Numbered from the stretch's first letter, positions 45,987 to 55,113 are shown. The stretch is DNA of 64,000 bases from Candidatus Tepidiaquacella proteinivora (GCA_013348845.1 CP054675.1:1373501-1437500), one strand, 5' to 3'. Notes: a model not told the origin generated them from the letters alone. Program-made: numbers and translations.

Positions 45987-48029
45987 ATGAAAAAAATTTT
46001 TTTATCTGCATTAGTTATATTTTTTTTACTTACAAACGCATTAGTCTATTCACAGAAAAACAGATTAACTCCTGAAATATTATGGTCTTTTGGGCGTATA
46101 TCAAATGTTGAAGTATCCCCGGATAAAAATAATATATTGTACGCTGTTCGCTATTATGATATTGCAAAAAATTCATCACAAAACGACTTTTACATTATTT
46201 CTCTTGATGGAAGTATGAGAATAAGATTAACAAACTCTCCCGATGCAAAGTATTCAGCTAAATGGCGTCCAGATGGTAACAGAATTGGATTTATATCAAA
46301 TAAAAACGGTTCTTTTCAATTGTGGGAAATTAATCCTGACGGAACCAATCTTAAACAAATTACTAATATTGATGGCGGAATTACAGAATTTAAATACTCT
46401 CCTGATTGTAAAAAAATATTATTTTTGAAAGATGTAAAACTTGATGATGATATACACGATTTATTTCCAGACCTTCCTTTTGCAAATGCAAGACTTGAAA
46501 CCGATTTGATGTACAGGCATTGGGACGAATGGCACGACTATTCATATAGCCATTTATTTATTGCCAACTATTATGATGGCAGTGTTTCAGATCCAATTGA
46601 CATTATGTACGGGGAAAAATATGACACCCCTCTGAAACCTTTTGGTGGCATAGAAGAAATAAATTGTAGTTCAGATGGTAAATATATTGCTTATACCTGT
46701 AAGAAGATGAAAGGAAAACAATATGCTTTATCAACAAATTCTGATATTTATCTTTATAACTTAGAAAATCAAACAACAATCAATATTTCTGAAGGAATGA
46801 TGGGATTTGACCGTTCACCTGTTTTTTCTCCTGATAGAAAATATTTAGTTTGGGAGTCAATGGAAAGAGATGGGTATGAATCTGATAAAATAAGAATGAT
46901 ACTTTATAATTTTGAAACAAAAGAAATTAAAGATTTAACAAAAGATTCTGATAACAATGCTGAAAAATATTACTGGTCAGAAGATAATAAAAGGATATAC
47001 TTCATAAGTGGGATAAAAGGTACTGAAGAAATATTCGAATATAATCTTGAAAATGATAAAATCAGAAGAATTACTGATGGTATTCACGATTATACTTCTG
47101 TTCAAGAAGCAGGTAATTTCTTAATAGGAACAAGAATGTCAATGAGTTCACCTGTTGAAATATACAAAATTAATCCGAAAACAGGAGAAGAAATACAATT
47201 AACATTCGAAAATAAAAATATTCTGGATAAAATAAAAATAGCAGAAGTTAAAAAAAGATGGGTTAAAACTACTGATAATAAAGATATGCTCGTTTGGGTG
47301 ATTTATCCCCCTGATTTCGATTCAACTAAAAAATATGCTGCTTTACTTTACTGCCAGGGTGGTCCGCAAAGCACCGTAAGTCAATTCTGGAGCTATCGAT
47401 GGAATTTTCAAATTATGGCTGCAAATGATTATATAGTTGTTGCTCCAAACAGAAGAGGGGTACCCTCATTCGGACAGGAATGGAACGAACAAATAAGTGG
47501 AGATTATGGGGGGCAAAATATGAAGGATTATTTAAGCGCTATAGATGATATATGTAAAGAACCTTTCGTAAATAAAGAAAAATTGGGAGCGGTTGGTGCA
47601 AGTTACGGCGGTTTTTCAGTTTTCTGGCTTGCCGGAAATCATAATAAAAGATTTAAAGCCTTTATTGCTCACGATGGGATGTTTAATCTTGAAGCTCAAT
47701 ATCTTGAGACAGAAGAAATGTGGTTTGTAAATTGGGATTTAGGTGGAGCATATTGGGAAAAAGATAACGAAATAGCACAGAGAAGTTATGAAAACTCCCC
47801 ACATAAATTCGTTCAAAAATGGGATACTCCTATTTTAATTATTCATGGTGGCAAAGATTTCAGAATTTCTTATACCCAGTCTATGCAAGCATTCAATGCA
47901 GCTATACTACTCGGGATACCAGCAGAATTTTTATTCTTCCCGGAAGAAAATCATTGGGTCCTTAGTCCACAGAATGGTATTTTATGGCAAAGAGTTTTCT
48001 TTAATTGGCTTGACAAATGGTTAAAATAA
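45987..48029 (+). CDS. Secreted S9-family prolyl oligopeptidase-type peptidase
   Basis: 680 residues. A signal peptide ends LVYSQ. A seven-bladed beta-propeller of WD40-like/TolB repeats (about 28-410) includes SPDGKY- and RPDGNR-type turns. The alpha/beta hydrolase domain follows, with catalytic S539 in GASYGGFS, D624 in GGKDFRIS and H656 in EENHWVL. The enzyme would cut short peptides in the periplasm as a dipeptidyl or acylaminoacyl peptidase. A C1-family peptidase gene follows by 45 nt, so the two likely form a peptide-degradation unit. Confidence 0.92.
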   Translation: MKKIFLSALVIFFLLTNALVYSQKNRLTPEILWSFGRISNVEVSPDKNNILYAVRYYDIAKNSSQNDFYIISLDGSMRIRLTNSPDAKYSAKWRPDGNRIGFISNKNGSFQLWEINPDGTNLKQITNIDGGITEFKYSPDCKKILFLKDVKLDDDIHDLFPDLPFANARLETDLMYRHWDEWHDYSYSHLFIANYYDGSVSDPIDIMYGEKYDTPLKPFGGIEEINCSSDGKYIAYTCKKMKGKQYALSTNSDIYLYNLENQTTINISEGMMGFDRSPVFSPDRKYLVWESMERDGYESDKIRMILYNFETKEIKDLTKDSDNNAEKYYWSEDNKRIYFISGIKGTEEIFEYNLENDKIRRITDGIHDYTSVQEAGNFLIGTRMSMSSPVEIYKINPKTGEEIQLTFENKNILDKIKIAEVKKRWVKTTDNKDMLVWVIYPPDFDSTKKYAALLYCQGGPQSTVSQFWSYRWNFQIMAANDYIVVAPNRRGVPSFGQEWNEQISGDYGGQNMKDYLSAIDDICKEPFVNKEKLGAVGASYGGFSVFWLAGNHNKRFKAFIAHDGMFNLEAQYLETEEMWFVNWDLGGAYWEKDNEIAQRSYENSPHKFVQKWDTPILIIHGGKDFRISYTQSMQAFNAAILLGIPAEFLFFPEENHWVLSPQNGILWQRVFFNWLDKWLK

Positions 48030-48074
48030 AAAATATATATTAAATTGAATTTTTACAAATTAAATAAAAAAACA

Positions 48075-49295
48075 ATGAAAAGTAAAAATTTATTGTTAAC
48101 ATTATTAATAATCCTATTTTCTACCTGTATAATATATCCGCAAGAAAAAAATAAAGGTGAATTTATTGACAGATTTAGTCCATATTACGACCAGATGTTG
48201 AAAGAAATAAATGAATTTGAAAATCCACCAAAACTTCAAAAGAAATATTTCAAACTTGATTACTCAGGATTAAATATTCCTAAAGCTCTATCTGAATTTA
48301 AATATTATTGGTTTAATGAGCCAAGTTCACAAGGGATTACCGGGACCTGTTGGTCATTTTGTACAACTTCTTTTTATGAATCAGAAATATACAGAATTCA
48401 TAATAAAAAGTTAAAGCTATCTGAAATGTGGACAGTGTATTGGGAATATATTGAGAAAGCAAAAGGATGGGTTAGAATGCGTGGAGAAATGAATTTTGGA
48501 GAAGGTTCGCAATCAAATGCTGTGAAGAGAATCTGGAAATTATATGGGGTCGTACCTCTGGAAGTATATACCGGTTTATTACCAAATCAAAAATTCCATA
48601 ATCACAGTAAAATGTTTAATGAAATGCAGGCATATCTTGAGTATGTAAAAAAGAAAAATGAGTGGAATGAAGAGGTAGTAATTGGTACGATTAAGAGTAT
48701 TTTAAACCACTATATGGGTACCCCCCCGGAAAAATTTATTTATCAAAATAAAGAATATACACCAAAGGAATTTTTAGAAAAAGAAGTAAATTTAGATTTG
48801 GATGATTATGTAGATATAATGTCTTTACTTGAACAACCATTTTATGAACAGGTTGAATACCCAGTACCCGATAATTGGTGGCATAATAAAGAATATTATA
48901 ATATACCGGTAGAAGAATTTATGGCGTTAATAAAGGAAGCAATTAGAAATGGCTTTACTATGGCAATTGGCGGAGATGTATCTGAAGCCGGCTATGATTC
49001 ACGAAGTAAAGCTGGAATTGTACCAACTTTCGACATCCCATCAAATTATATTGATGATTATGCAAGAGAATTCAGATTTGATAATAAAACAACAGGAGAT
49101 GACCATGGTATTCATCTTGTTGGTTATACAACAAAAGAAGGAAAAGACTGGTATTTGATAAAAGATTCAGGAGCAGGTTCAAGAAATGTAGAGCCCAAAG
49201 GTTTTTATTTTTATCATGAGGATTATGTAAAACTGAAAATGTTAACTTTAACAGTTCACAAAGATGCTGCTCAGAAAATACTAAGTAAGTTTTAA
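48075..49295 (+). CDS. Secreted C1-family cysteine aminopeptidase (bleomycin hydrolase type)
   Basis: 406 residues from ATG 48075. An upstream TTG is less likely because the signal peptide begins at this ATG. Catalytic C92 lies in GITGTCWSFCTTSF and H344 in GDDHGIHLVGY. The usual asparagine motif (NSWG) is replaced by IKDSGAGS, with aspartate at the asparagine position and no tryptophan. The middle part (WEYIEKAKGWVRMRGEM) suits the bleomycin-hydrolase subtype. It should be periplasmic and is probably an aminopeptidase. It is next to the S9 peptidase. Confidence 0.85.
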   Translation: MKSKNLLLTLLIILFSTCIIYPQEKNKGEFIDRFSPYYDQMLKEINEFENPPKLQKKYFKLDYSGLNIPKALSEFKYYWFNEPSSQGITGTCWSFCTTSFYESEIYRIHNKKLKLSEMWTVYWEYIEKAKGWVRMRGEMNFGEGSQSNAVKRIWKLYGVVPLEVYTGLLPNQKFHNHSKMFNEMQAYLEYVKKKNEWNEEVVIGTIKSILNHYMGTPPEKFIYQNKEYTPKEFLEKEVNLDLDDYVDIMSLLEQPFYEQVEYPVPDNWWHNKEYYNIPVEEFMALIKEAIRNGFTMAIGGDVSEAGYDSRSKAGIVPTFDIPSNYIDDYAREFRFDNKTTGDDHGIHLVGYTTKEGKDWYLIKDSGAGSRNVEPKGFYFYHEDYVKLKMLTLTVHKDAAQKILSKF

Positions 49296-49401
49296 ATTAC
49301 ATTTTATAAGAAATTATAAGTTCGAATAATATCACCTTAAATATAACTCTAACCTAATACTAACCTTCCGATTATGAGATTATTAAAAATAAAATTAGAT
49401 T

Positions 49402-49917
49402 ATGGATATTTTTAAACAAAACAAAATTCTTATTTTTTTAGTAGTAATTTTAGCGCTTCTCAATATATCCAGTTTAATAGGAATATGGGTATTAAAAACA
49501 GGAAAACTTTTAACACATAACAACATTTTTTATATACCACAAAATGAGTATTTAATACAATCAAAGTCAGAAATATTGGATAAACTTGACTCAGAATTGG
49601 AATTTAATATAGAACAAACTGAAAAATTCAATAAAATAAGAAATAAATACCACCAAGAGATAAAAGAAAGGATGAAAAAAATTTATAACATCAAAAAGAA
49701 AATACTAACTGAAATTTTATCTAAAGAACCGGAAATTTCAAATGTCCAGCAAAACATAAATGATATAGGTAATTTTCAGGCGGAAATGGAATTAAATATT
49801 TTTCTACAATATAAAGAAATAAAATCTCTTTGTAATAATGAACAACTAATAAAATTTGAAAAGATTATAGAAAAAATTCTTTATATTCCAGAACCAGACC
49901 CCCCTCCACCACATTAA
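49402..49917 (+). CDS. Spy/CpxP-like periplasmic protein with membrane anchor
   Basis: 171 residues. One anchor helix (about 9-31) leads to a helical periplasmic domain: FNIEQTEKFNKIRNKYHQEI, then ERMKKIYNIKKKILTEILSK. This is the LTxEQ-like helical hairpin of Spy/CpxP and heavy-metal sensor proteins. It ends in a proline/histidine tail (PEPDPPPPH) that might bind metal. No sigma or anti-sigma partner adjoins. Confidence 0.72.
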   Translation: MDIFKQNKILIFLVVILALLNISSLIGIWVLKTGKLLTHNNIFYIPQNEYLIQSKSEILDKLDSELEFNIEQTEKFNKIRNKYHQEIKERMKKIYNIKKKILTEILSKEPEISNVQQNINDIGNFQAEMELNIFLQYKEIKSLCNNEQLIKFEKIIEKILYIPEPDPPPPH

Positions 49918-49975
49918 TGAAAAAATTTTAAAAGCTTTCTATTTATTTTATTTAAATTTTAAAAAATATTAGAAC

Positions 49976-51151
49976 CTAAAACGCAATCCACAACCCAAGT
50001 GCTCCTCTGGAGCTTTTAGTTTCTTTTTCATAAGTATATTCACCGGTAATTCTAATATTTCTTTTCAGGTTATAAGACAGGCTTGCTGTATAACTCTCAT
50101 AATTTAATTCGTTATAATCTGATTCTACTTTATTAAATAACAAAGTTGCAAACCACTTACTACTTTCAAAATCAGGTGATAAAATCAATTCTGCAAAACC
50201 ACCCTGAGTTTTGATTCTATCATCAGGAAGAACTGGTAGAAATTTAGGGTTTTTATCACTTCTATAAACATACTGAAAGTTTAATTCAGCATATTTAGAT
50301 ATAATAGAAAAATCACCGCCAATCATAAACAAATCGTTTGTCAATCCATTTGGATTAAATGAATCTTTAGGTTTCTCTTTTCCATAATAACCGAAAGTAC
50401 CCACCCTTAAATTTTCATTTATCTCCTGTGAAACTCTCAAAAGAAAATTTTTATAATTATCTATATCAAAAATTTCTTTTGTGCTTATACCATTACCATT
50501 AACAATTTCAAGGGTAAAATCTGTTTTGGTTGGTGCTCCGTAGGTAAGCATGAAACCTCTTTCATATTTCAAATTTGCATAAGAATTACCAACTTTTGTT
50601 GTATAAACCTTATAATCTTCAAGGGTTAATCTCAATTCTCTTTTAAATAACGGGTCAGAAACCTGAAATTGACCAATATAAAAATCTAAGTCCTGATTAA
50701 ATAAATCATTAAACATTACGAATGCATCCTCAATACCAGCCATTTCTCCTCTCTCACTAATGAAATAATAAAAATAATAAGATATATCTTTGGCTATATT
50801 TCCTCCAGACATAAATTTTAAAATATAGGGTGTACGAAAATCTGGATTAACATCCCTATCTTTCTCTAATTGTCCATATAACTCTAATCTTACTGCAAAA
50901 GGAAATTCCCGCATAAGAGACAATTCCGGATCCCCGGTATTTCTAAAGAATCTTTGTGGCTCTTTATCAGGAATTTGAAAACCATTGCCGGCAAATTCTT
51001 CTCCAAAAGGTTTTAATTTGGGGACAACATAATGACACACATTGCAAGACAAGTTATACTTCCTTGCAAATGCAGGTATAGCATAAACAGATTCAGAAAT
51101 AAAACATATTATTAGAAGTATTAAAAAAGAAAATAATGCAATTTTTTTCAT
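49976..51151 (-). CDS. Monoheme c-type cytochrome fused to outer-membrane barrel
   Basis: 391 residues. A signal peptide (to about 24) is followed by one heme site, CNVCH (C36-H40), in ARKYNLSCNVCHYVVPKLKP. The rest is a beta-barrel of alternating strands (RLELYGQL, YYFYYFISER, FLLRVSQEINENLRVGTFGY) ending in LGLWIAF. Such barrels with a heme lid are found beside multiheme cytochromes. It lies 21 nt downstream of a pentaheme cytochrome gene on the same strand, so the two probably pass electrons across the outer membrane. Confidence 0.82.
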   Translation of the reverse strand: MKKIALFSFLILLIICFISESVYAIPAFARKYNLSCNVCHYVVPKLKPFGEEFAGNGFQIPDKEPQRFFRNTGDPELSLMREFPFAVRLELYGQLEKDRDVNPDFRTPYILKFMSGGNIAKDISYYFYYFISERGEMAGIEDAFVMFNDLFNQDLDFYIGQFQVSDPLFKRELRLTLEDYKVYTTKVGNSYANLKYERGFMLTYGAPTKTDFTLEIVNGNGISTKEIFDIDNYKNFLLRVSQEINENLRVGTFGYYGKEKPKDSFNPNGLTNDLFMIGGDFSIISKYAELNFQYVYRSDKNPKFLPVLPDDRIKTQGGFAELILSPDFESSKWFATLLFNKVESDYNELNYESYTASLSYNLKRNIRITGEYTYEKETKSSRGALGLWIAF

Positions 51152-51172
51152 CTTTTTTAGATTTTATTATTT

Positions 51173-52522
51173 TTAATCTAATATTGTTATTATTGTTTCG
51201 TGCCGATTAACTTCTATTATTTCACTTTCTTCTAACGGAACTCCGAGAAATTCTGTAACTGGAGTTGGTAATTTCTGATAATTTAAAATGGCTCTGATTT
51301 TAACTATACCTAACTCTATATTATCCGGTATTATCCAGGTATATGTTTCGAGTTTTGTCTCACGAGGCCCAATTCTATAATCAGGACCAAAAGAAGCTGT
51401 ATTCCATTGCATAATTGTCATCCTTCCCTGTGGGTCTAAATATGGCATTCTAAAAATCCTATCACCTATTGGGATTCCATCCCTCTGAATACCTTTGAAA
51501 TTTGAAAGCCCAAGAGGAATTGCCATATCTTGATAGGCAAGTGTATCTGAGGCAATAGTAAATTCCTCTCCTTTAAAACCTTTTCTGTCTACTTTCAGAT
51601 GATAAATATTTCCTTTTGAATCAATTGCTTCAACATGTAACCAAAGCATTCTTTCTTCTGCAGAGCCTGTGGGAAATTTATGCCCTGTCTTTGCATTAAA
51701 CAACAAAACAGTAAATTTTACTTGTTCACCCGGTTCAGCTTCCCTAATATCTGGGTGTATTCTAACTTCTACTGTACCTTTAACTTTCCCGGGGTCATGT
51801 GCTCCGTGGAATAAATGCTGACTTACATCGGTATGAAATATTCCCATAAGTGCATTATATCCTTCAGAACGAGGCATATGACAGGTTTGACATTGAACTC
51901 CTTCTTTATAATAGGGACCTTCTTTCCATTCAATTTGAGTAGCTTTTACCCATACATCATAGGGAGACTTTTCGTTATGACATACGCCACAAAAATCACC
52001 CTTGTTTAACAGTTCATTCTTTTTAATTTGGTGATATGGAGAAACAATATCTGAACGATTCCCATATTTTATTTTACCCGGATTAGAAATATAATTATAA
52101 TTAAATGGCACAGTTCCGGAAAAACCTGAAATAGTATGACAAACATCACATGATACAGACTCATTAGCACGTGAGTTCATAATTGGTTTTGGTGGTGGAA
52201 CATCACCAGCCATAAAAGCAACAGGAGAATGACAACCATTGCAACCTGCTTTAACTCCGGCAACTTTTGAATCTTTTTCTGAATGTGGCACTGCAAGTTT
52301 AAAATATTCAATTTCATCCCAATGATGTGTATAACATTGTGACATCATCATCTGTAACCACTGTTGATAGAAATCAATATGACACGAACTGCCACATGCT
52401 TCAGGTTTCTCAAAATTTTCATACTTAAATATTCCTAATGCATCATCTCCTGATTTATAGTTCTGTGAAAATGCAACTATTGAGAATAGAAAAATTATTA
52501 ATATTGTTATTGTTTTTCCCAT
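51173..52522 (-). CDS. Pentaheme cytochrome c with one CX3CH site
   Basis: 449 residues with a signal peptide ending SQ (20). Four standard heme sites are CNGCH (94-98), CDVCH (125-129), CGVCH (178-182) and CQTCH (211-215). The first candidate site is CGSSCH (43-48), with three residues between the cysteines instead of two. The bases (TGT GGC AGT TCG TGT CAT) were read directly. The C-terminal half (245-449) is an immunoglobulin-like domain with NAKTGHKFPTG. It is periplasmic or outer-membrane and transfers electrons with the monoheme barrel protein beside it. Substrate unknown. Confidence 0.88.
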   Translation of the reverse strand: MGKTITILIIFLFSIVAFSQNYKSGDDALGIFKYENFEKPEACGSSCHIDFYQQWLQMMMSQCYTHHWDEIEYFKLAVPHSEKDSKVAGVKAGCNGCHSPVAFMAGDVPPPKPIMNSRANESVSCDVCHTISGFSGTVPFNYNYISNPGKIKYGNRSDIVSPYHQIKKNELLNKGDFCGVCHNEKSPYDVWVKATQIEWKEGPYYKEGVQCQTCHMPRSEGYNALMGIFHTDVSQHLFHGAHDPGKVKGTVEVRIHPDIREAEPGEQVKFTVLLFNAKTGHKFPTGSAEERMLWLHVEAIDSKGNIYHLKVDRKGFKGEEFTIASDTLAYQDMAIPLGLSNFKGIQRDGIPIGDRIFRMPYLDPQGRMTIMQWNTASFGPDYRIGPRETKLETYTWIIPDNIELGIVKIRAILNYQKLPTPVTEFLGVPLEESEIIEVNRHETIITILD

Positions 52523-52671
52523 TTTTTATTGTTGTAATTTAAATTTTTCATATTACAAACCACTTTCCTCTCCTCCTGCGATTAAATTATTAATAGAAAT
52601 TTTAAATTACAATGAGAAAATTTCAACTTTTTGAATTGAATAAAATCAATTAATAATTTATGTTTAGGTAA

Positions 52672-52722
52672 CTGGTGATGGAGTTCACCTGAATTAGTGT
52701 TAACGACACTTGATAACTCCTG
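52672..52722 (+). promoter_or_regulatory. Fluoride riboswitch (crcB motif) aptamer
   Basis: The core reads GGTGATGGAGTTCACC (52674-52689), then an AGTGT/ACACT hairpin (52696-52710) and TGATAACTCC (52711-52720). These match the fluoride riboswitch: P1 stem GGTG/CACC, internal GAUGG and UUC, a second stem, and a UGAU-anchored strand. The six-base pseudoknot GGAGTT (52680-52685) with AACTCC (52715-52720) is perfect. It lies in the leader of the dynamin-like GTPase gene at 52757. Fluoride binding would hold the pseudoknot and free the downstream platform. An Rfam RF01734 search would settle it. Confidence 0.93.
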
Positions 52723-52751
52723 CAGGCAAGAAAAGTTTTCAGGAGTTTTTT
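52715..52751 (+). terminator. Riboswitch terminator that also covers the ribosome-binding site
   Basis: AACTCCTG (52715-52722) pairs with CAGGAGTT (52740-52747), followed directly by TTTT and TATTAT. The left arm is the same strand that forms the aptamer pseudoknot, so the two folds exclude each other. The right arm contains AGGAG, 11 nt before the ATG at 52757, so the hairpin can block translation as well as transcription. Confidence 0.88.
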
Positions 52752-52756
52752 ATTAT

Positions 52757-54526
52757 ATGAAAAGTAATAATAAAAATAATACCCTCAAAAAATTTTCCAG
52801 AAACAATCTCGAGAATGCCCTACTCGAATTTAAAAACATTATATATCCGAAATTAGACTCTAAAGAAAAAGAGAGTTTAAATAACCTACATAAAAAACTA
52901 ATAGAAAATGTTGTTAATTTCGTTGTCATAGGGCAATTTAAGAGAGGAAAATCTACATTTATTAATACTTTACTTGGTGAGAAAATACTACCGACAGGAG
53001 TCATACCTCTCACCTCAATAATTACAATAGTTAAATTTTCTGAGGTTCTTTTTGCAAAGGTATTTTTTAACAACAACACATCAAGTGAAATCAAGATATC
53101 AGAGCTATCATCTTATATAGCCGAGAAAGAAAATCCAAAGAATGTAAAAAATGTTAAATATATATTAATCGGTCATCCTTCAGAAATATTAAAGAAGGGA
53201 ATGGTATTCGTGGACACTCCGGGAGTCGGTTCGCTACACATAGATAACACAAAAGTGACAAATGAATATATTTCAAAAATCGATGCAGCAATATTTATAA
53301 CATCAACAGACCCGGCATTATCTGAAGTCGAAATTTCTTTTCTGGAGAGTGTGTTAAATATAACAGATAAAGTTTTTATTGTGATAAACAAAATTGATTA
53401 TCTAAACGAAAAAGAGATAGAAGAATTCCGTAAATACACTGATGCACAACTTTCAAGCCATTTTAAAAATAAACCTGTAAAAATATTTTATGTCTCAGCT
53501 AAAGACGCTTTTAATGCAAAGTTAAACAAGGATTTCTCTAAATTTTTAAAAAGCGGTTTTGCCGATTTAGAAAAAAATATTGTTAATTACTTCGAAAATG
53601 AAAAAGAAAACATTTTATTTGACTCAATTAAAAGACAATTAATTGAATTAATAAACGGGATTGAGATTTCATTGGAACTTGAAATTAAATCACTCTTATT
53701 ACCCCTTGACAATCTGAAACAAAAAACAATTCTATTAAATGATAGTCTTAGTTCTATTCAGAAAGATGAAACCGAATTTATAAAAAAAATAAAAAATGAA
53801 AATAAAATTATATTGAATAATGCTCACGACACAATCTATGAGCTAAAGAGTAATGTGATTAAAGAAATAGAGAATGAATTAAAGGAATTCGCAAAAAGAA
53901 ATAAATCAATTAAGTTTTCAGAATTTAAAACCAAGTCTGAACAACTCTTTAAAGAATTAATCCGTAATAAGATAGAAAATATAAGAATTATCATTGAAAA
54001 TGAAATAAAGCAGAAATCATCTTATTTATATCAAGAAATACTGGATAAATTCAACAATAAAATAAATGAAATTTATCGGATAACTTCAGAAATTTTTGAT
54101 TTTAAGTTAAAGGAAATGCATATAGAAGTAGAATATAGTTTCCCGGTACAGTTTGAGTATATTACATACGATTTCAAATTAATGTTTAATTTTGACAAGT
54201 CACTTTTTTCTTTTTTTCTACCCTCAGAAAAGAGAAACAATATTTTTCTGAATAAACTTTTAAACAGAATTGAATTTACTGTTAATTATAATCTGGGATA
54301 TATAACTGACAGTATAGAACGAAAGCTTGAAAAAAATCTAATAAACTATAACAATAATCTCAAAGAAAAGATAAACGAATTAATAGATAAAATAATTTTC
54401 ATTTTAAATAATGTAAAAAAGTTAAAAGAACGGGAAAAGCTTAAATACGATTCAATAATTCAAACATTAACATCAAAGATTGAAAAAATTAATACTCTAA
54501 AAGAAGATTTATTAAATAATCCCTAA
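52757..54526 (+). CDS. Dynamin-like GTPase under fluoride-riboswitch control
   Basis: 589 residues. The ATG at 52757 is chosen because it follows the AGGAG of the riboswitch platform. A start at 52697 would place the riboswitch inside the coding region. GTPase motifs are G1 GQFKRGKST (59-67), a G2 threonine in IPLTS (86), G3 DTPG (153-156) and G4 NKID (211-214). Residues 290-589 are coiled coil, interrupted by an aromatic stretch (KLMFNFDKSLFSFFLP) that may be the membrane-touching paddle. Bacterial dynamins remodel or repair membranes. Fluoride control is unusual, and no exporter such as CrcB is present. The next gene starts 3 nt later. Confidence 0.9.
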   Translation: MKSNNKNNTLKKFSRNNLENALLEFKNIIYPKLDSKEKESLNNLHKKLIENVVNFVVIGQFKRGKSTFINTLLGEKILPTGVIPLTSIITIVKFSEVLFAKVFFNNNTSSEIKISELSSYIAEKENPKNVKNVKYILIGHPSEILKKGMVFVDTPGVGSLHIDNTKVTNEYISKIDAAIFITSTDPALSEVEISFLESVLNITDKVFIVINKIDYLNEKEIEEFRKYTDAQLSSHFKNKPVKIFYVSAKDAFNAKLNKDFSKFLKSGFADLEKNIVNYFENEKENILFDSIKRQLIELINGIEISLELEIKSLLLPLDNLKQKTILLNDSLSSIQKDETEFIKKIKNENKIILNNAHDTIYELKSNVIKEIENELKEFAKRNKSIKFSEFKTKSEQLFKELIRNKIENIRIIIENEIKQKSSYLYQEILDKFNNKINEIYRITSEIFDFKLKEMHIEVEYSFPVQFEYITYDFKLMFNFDKSLFSFFLPSEKRNNIFLNKLLNRIEFTVNYNLGYITDSIERKLEKNLINYNNNLKEKINELIDKIIFILNNVKKLKEREKLKYDSIIQTLTSKIEKINTLKEDLLNNP

Positions 54527-54529
54527 AAT

Positions 54530-54922
54530 ATGTCTACCATATCACCTAAACATAGAAGAGTTTTATGCTCAACGCTAAGTGTTATAGAAAGGAGTATTGA
54601 TGAGATGATTAATTTATTAAACTATGAAGAGAAAATCACCTATGAAATCACCCCGAAATTAGAAAAGGCTGAAAAAGATAACTTAATGAAAAAATTAAAA
54701 ACTTTAAAAGAGCATATAAATAATTTCACAAAAAAATATCCGATAGAAAAAGAGAAATTCTCTATCAGAAAAATATTAAATAGTAAAAAATCTATCTGGG
54801 CAATAAACCTGGAAGAAATAAAGTCTAAGGAATTAAAGAAAAAATATTCTATAGAGAATATTTCTGAGGAGGATTACGATAATAATCTGGAATTTATTAT
54901 TAATTATATAAAATCACTTTAG
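54530..54922 (+). CDS. Small helical partner protein of the dynamin-like GTPase
   Basis: 130 residues, start 3 nt after the GTPase stop, so it is in the same fluoride-controlled transcript. The first third is helical (RRVLCSTLSVIERSIDEMIN). The middle is a charged coiled coil (EKAEKDNLMKKLKTLKEHIN), and the tail carries IWAINLEEIKSKELKKKYS. No membrane segment or known domain was recognised. It may bind the GTPase stalk as an adaptor or regulator. Confidence 0.7.
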   Translation: MSTISPKHRRVLCSTLSVIERSIDEMINLLNYEEKITYEITPKLEKAEKDNLMKKLKTLKEHINNFTKKYPIEKEKFSIRKILNSKKSIWAINLEEIKSKELKKKYSIENISEEDYDNNLEFIINYIKSL

Positions 54923-54963
54923 ATTCAAATTATTACAAAATTATTTCTCTAAAAATTTTAGTT

Positions 54964-55032
54964 ATGGGTGTATTTGAAAAAATCCGAACCGATTTTATTA
55001 ACCGGCTTGGTAAGGGAAAAAGCAAAAACTAA
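54964..55032 (+). CDS. Possible 22-residue basic amphipathic peptide
   Basis: ATG at 54964 opens MGVFEKIRTDFINRLGKGKS, ending two residues later at TAA. The sequence could form a basic amphipathic helix and recalls the N-terminal start of SPFH-type proteins. It follows the small partner gene by 41 nt, without a clear ribosome-binding site. It could be a truncated relic or chance. Confidence 0.3.
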   Translation: MGVFEKIRTDFINRLGKGKSKN

Positions 55033-55113
55033 ATTTCCCCTCCATTTACAAAATCAGAAAGCGAAAAGTTTACACTGTAGTTAACACGAAGCGTTATTCT
55101 TGGGGAGATAATT

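Noticed and set aside
52697-52756. Upstream ATG for the dynamin-like gene
   Set aside because: It lies within the riboswitch aptamer and terminator. The ATG at 52757 has AGGAG before it.
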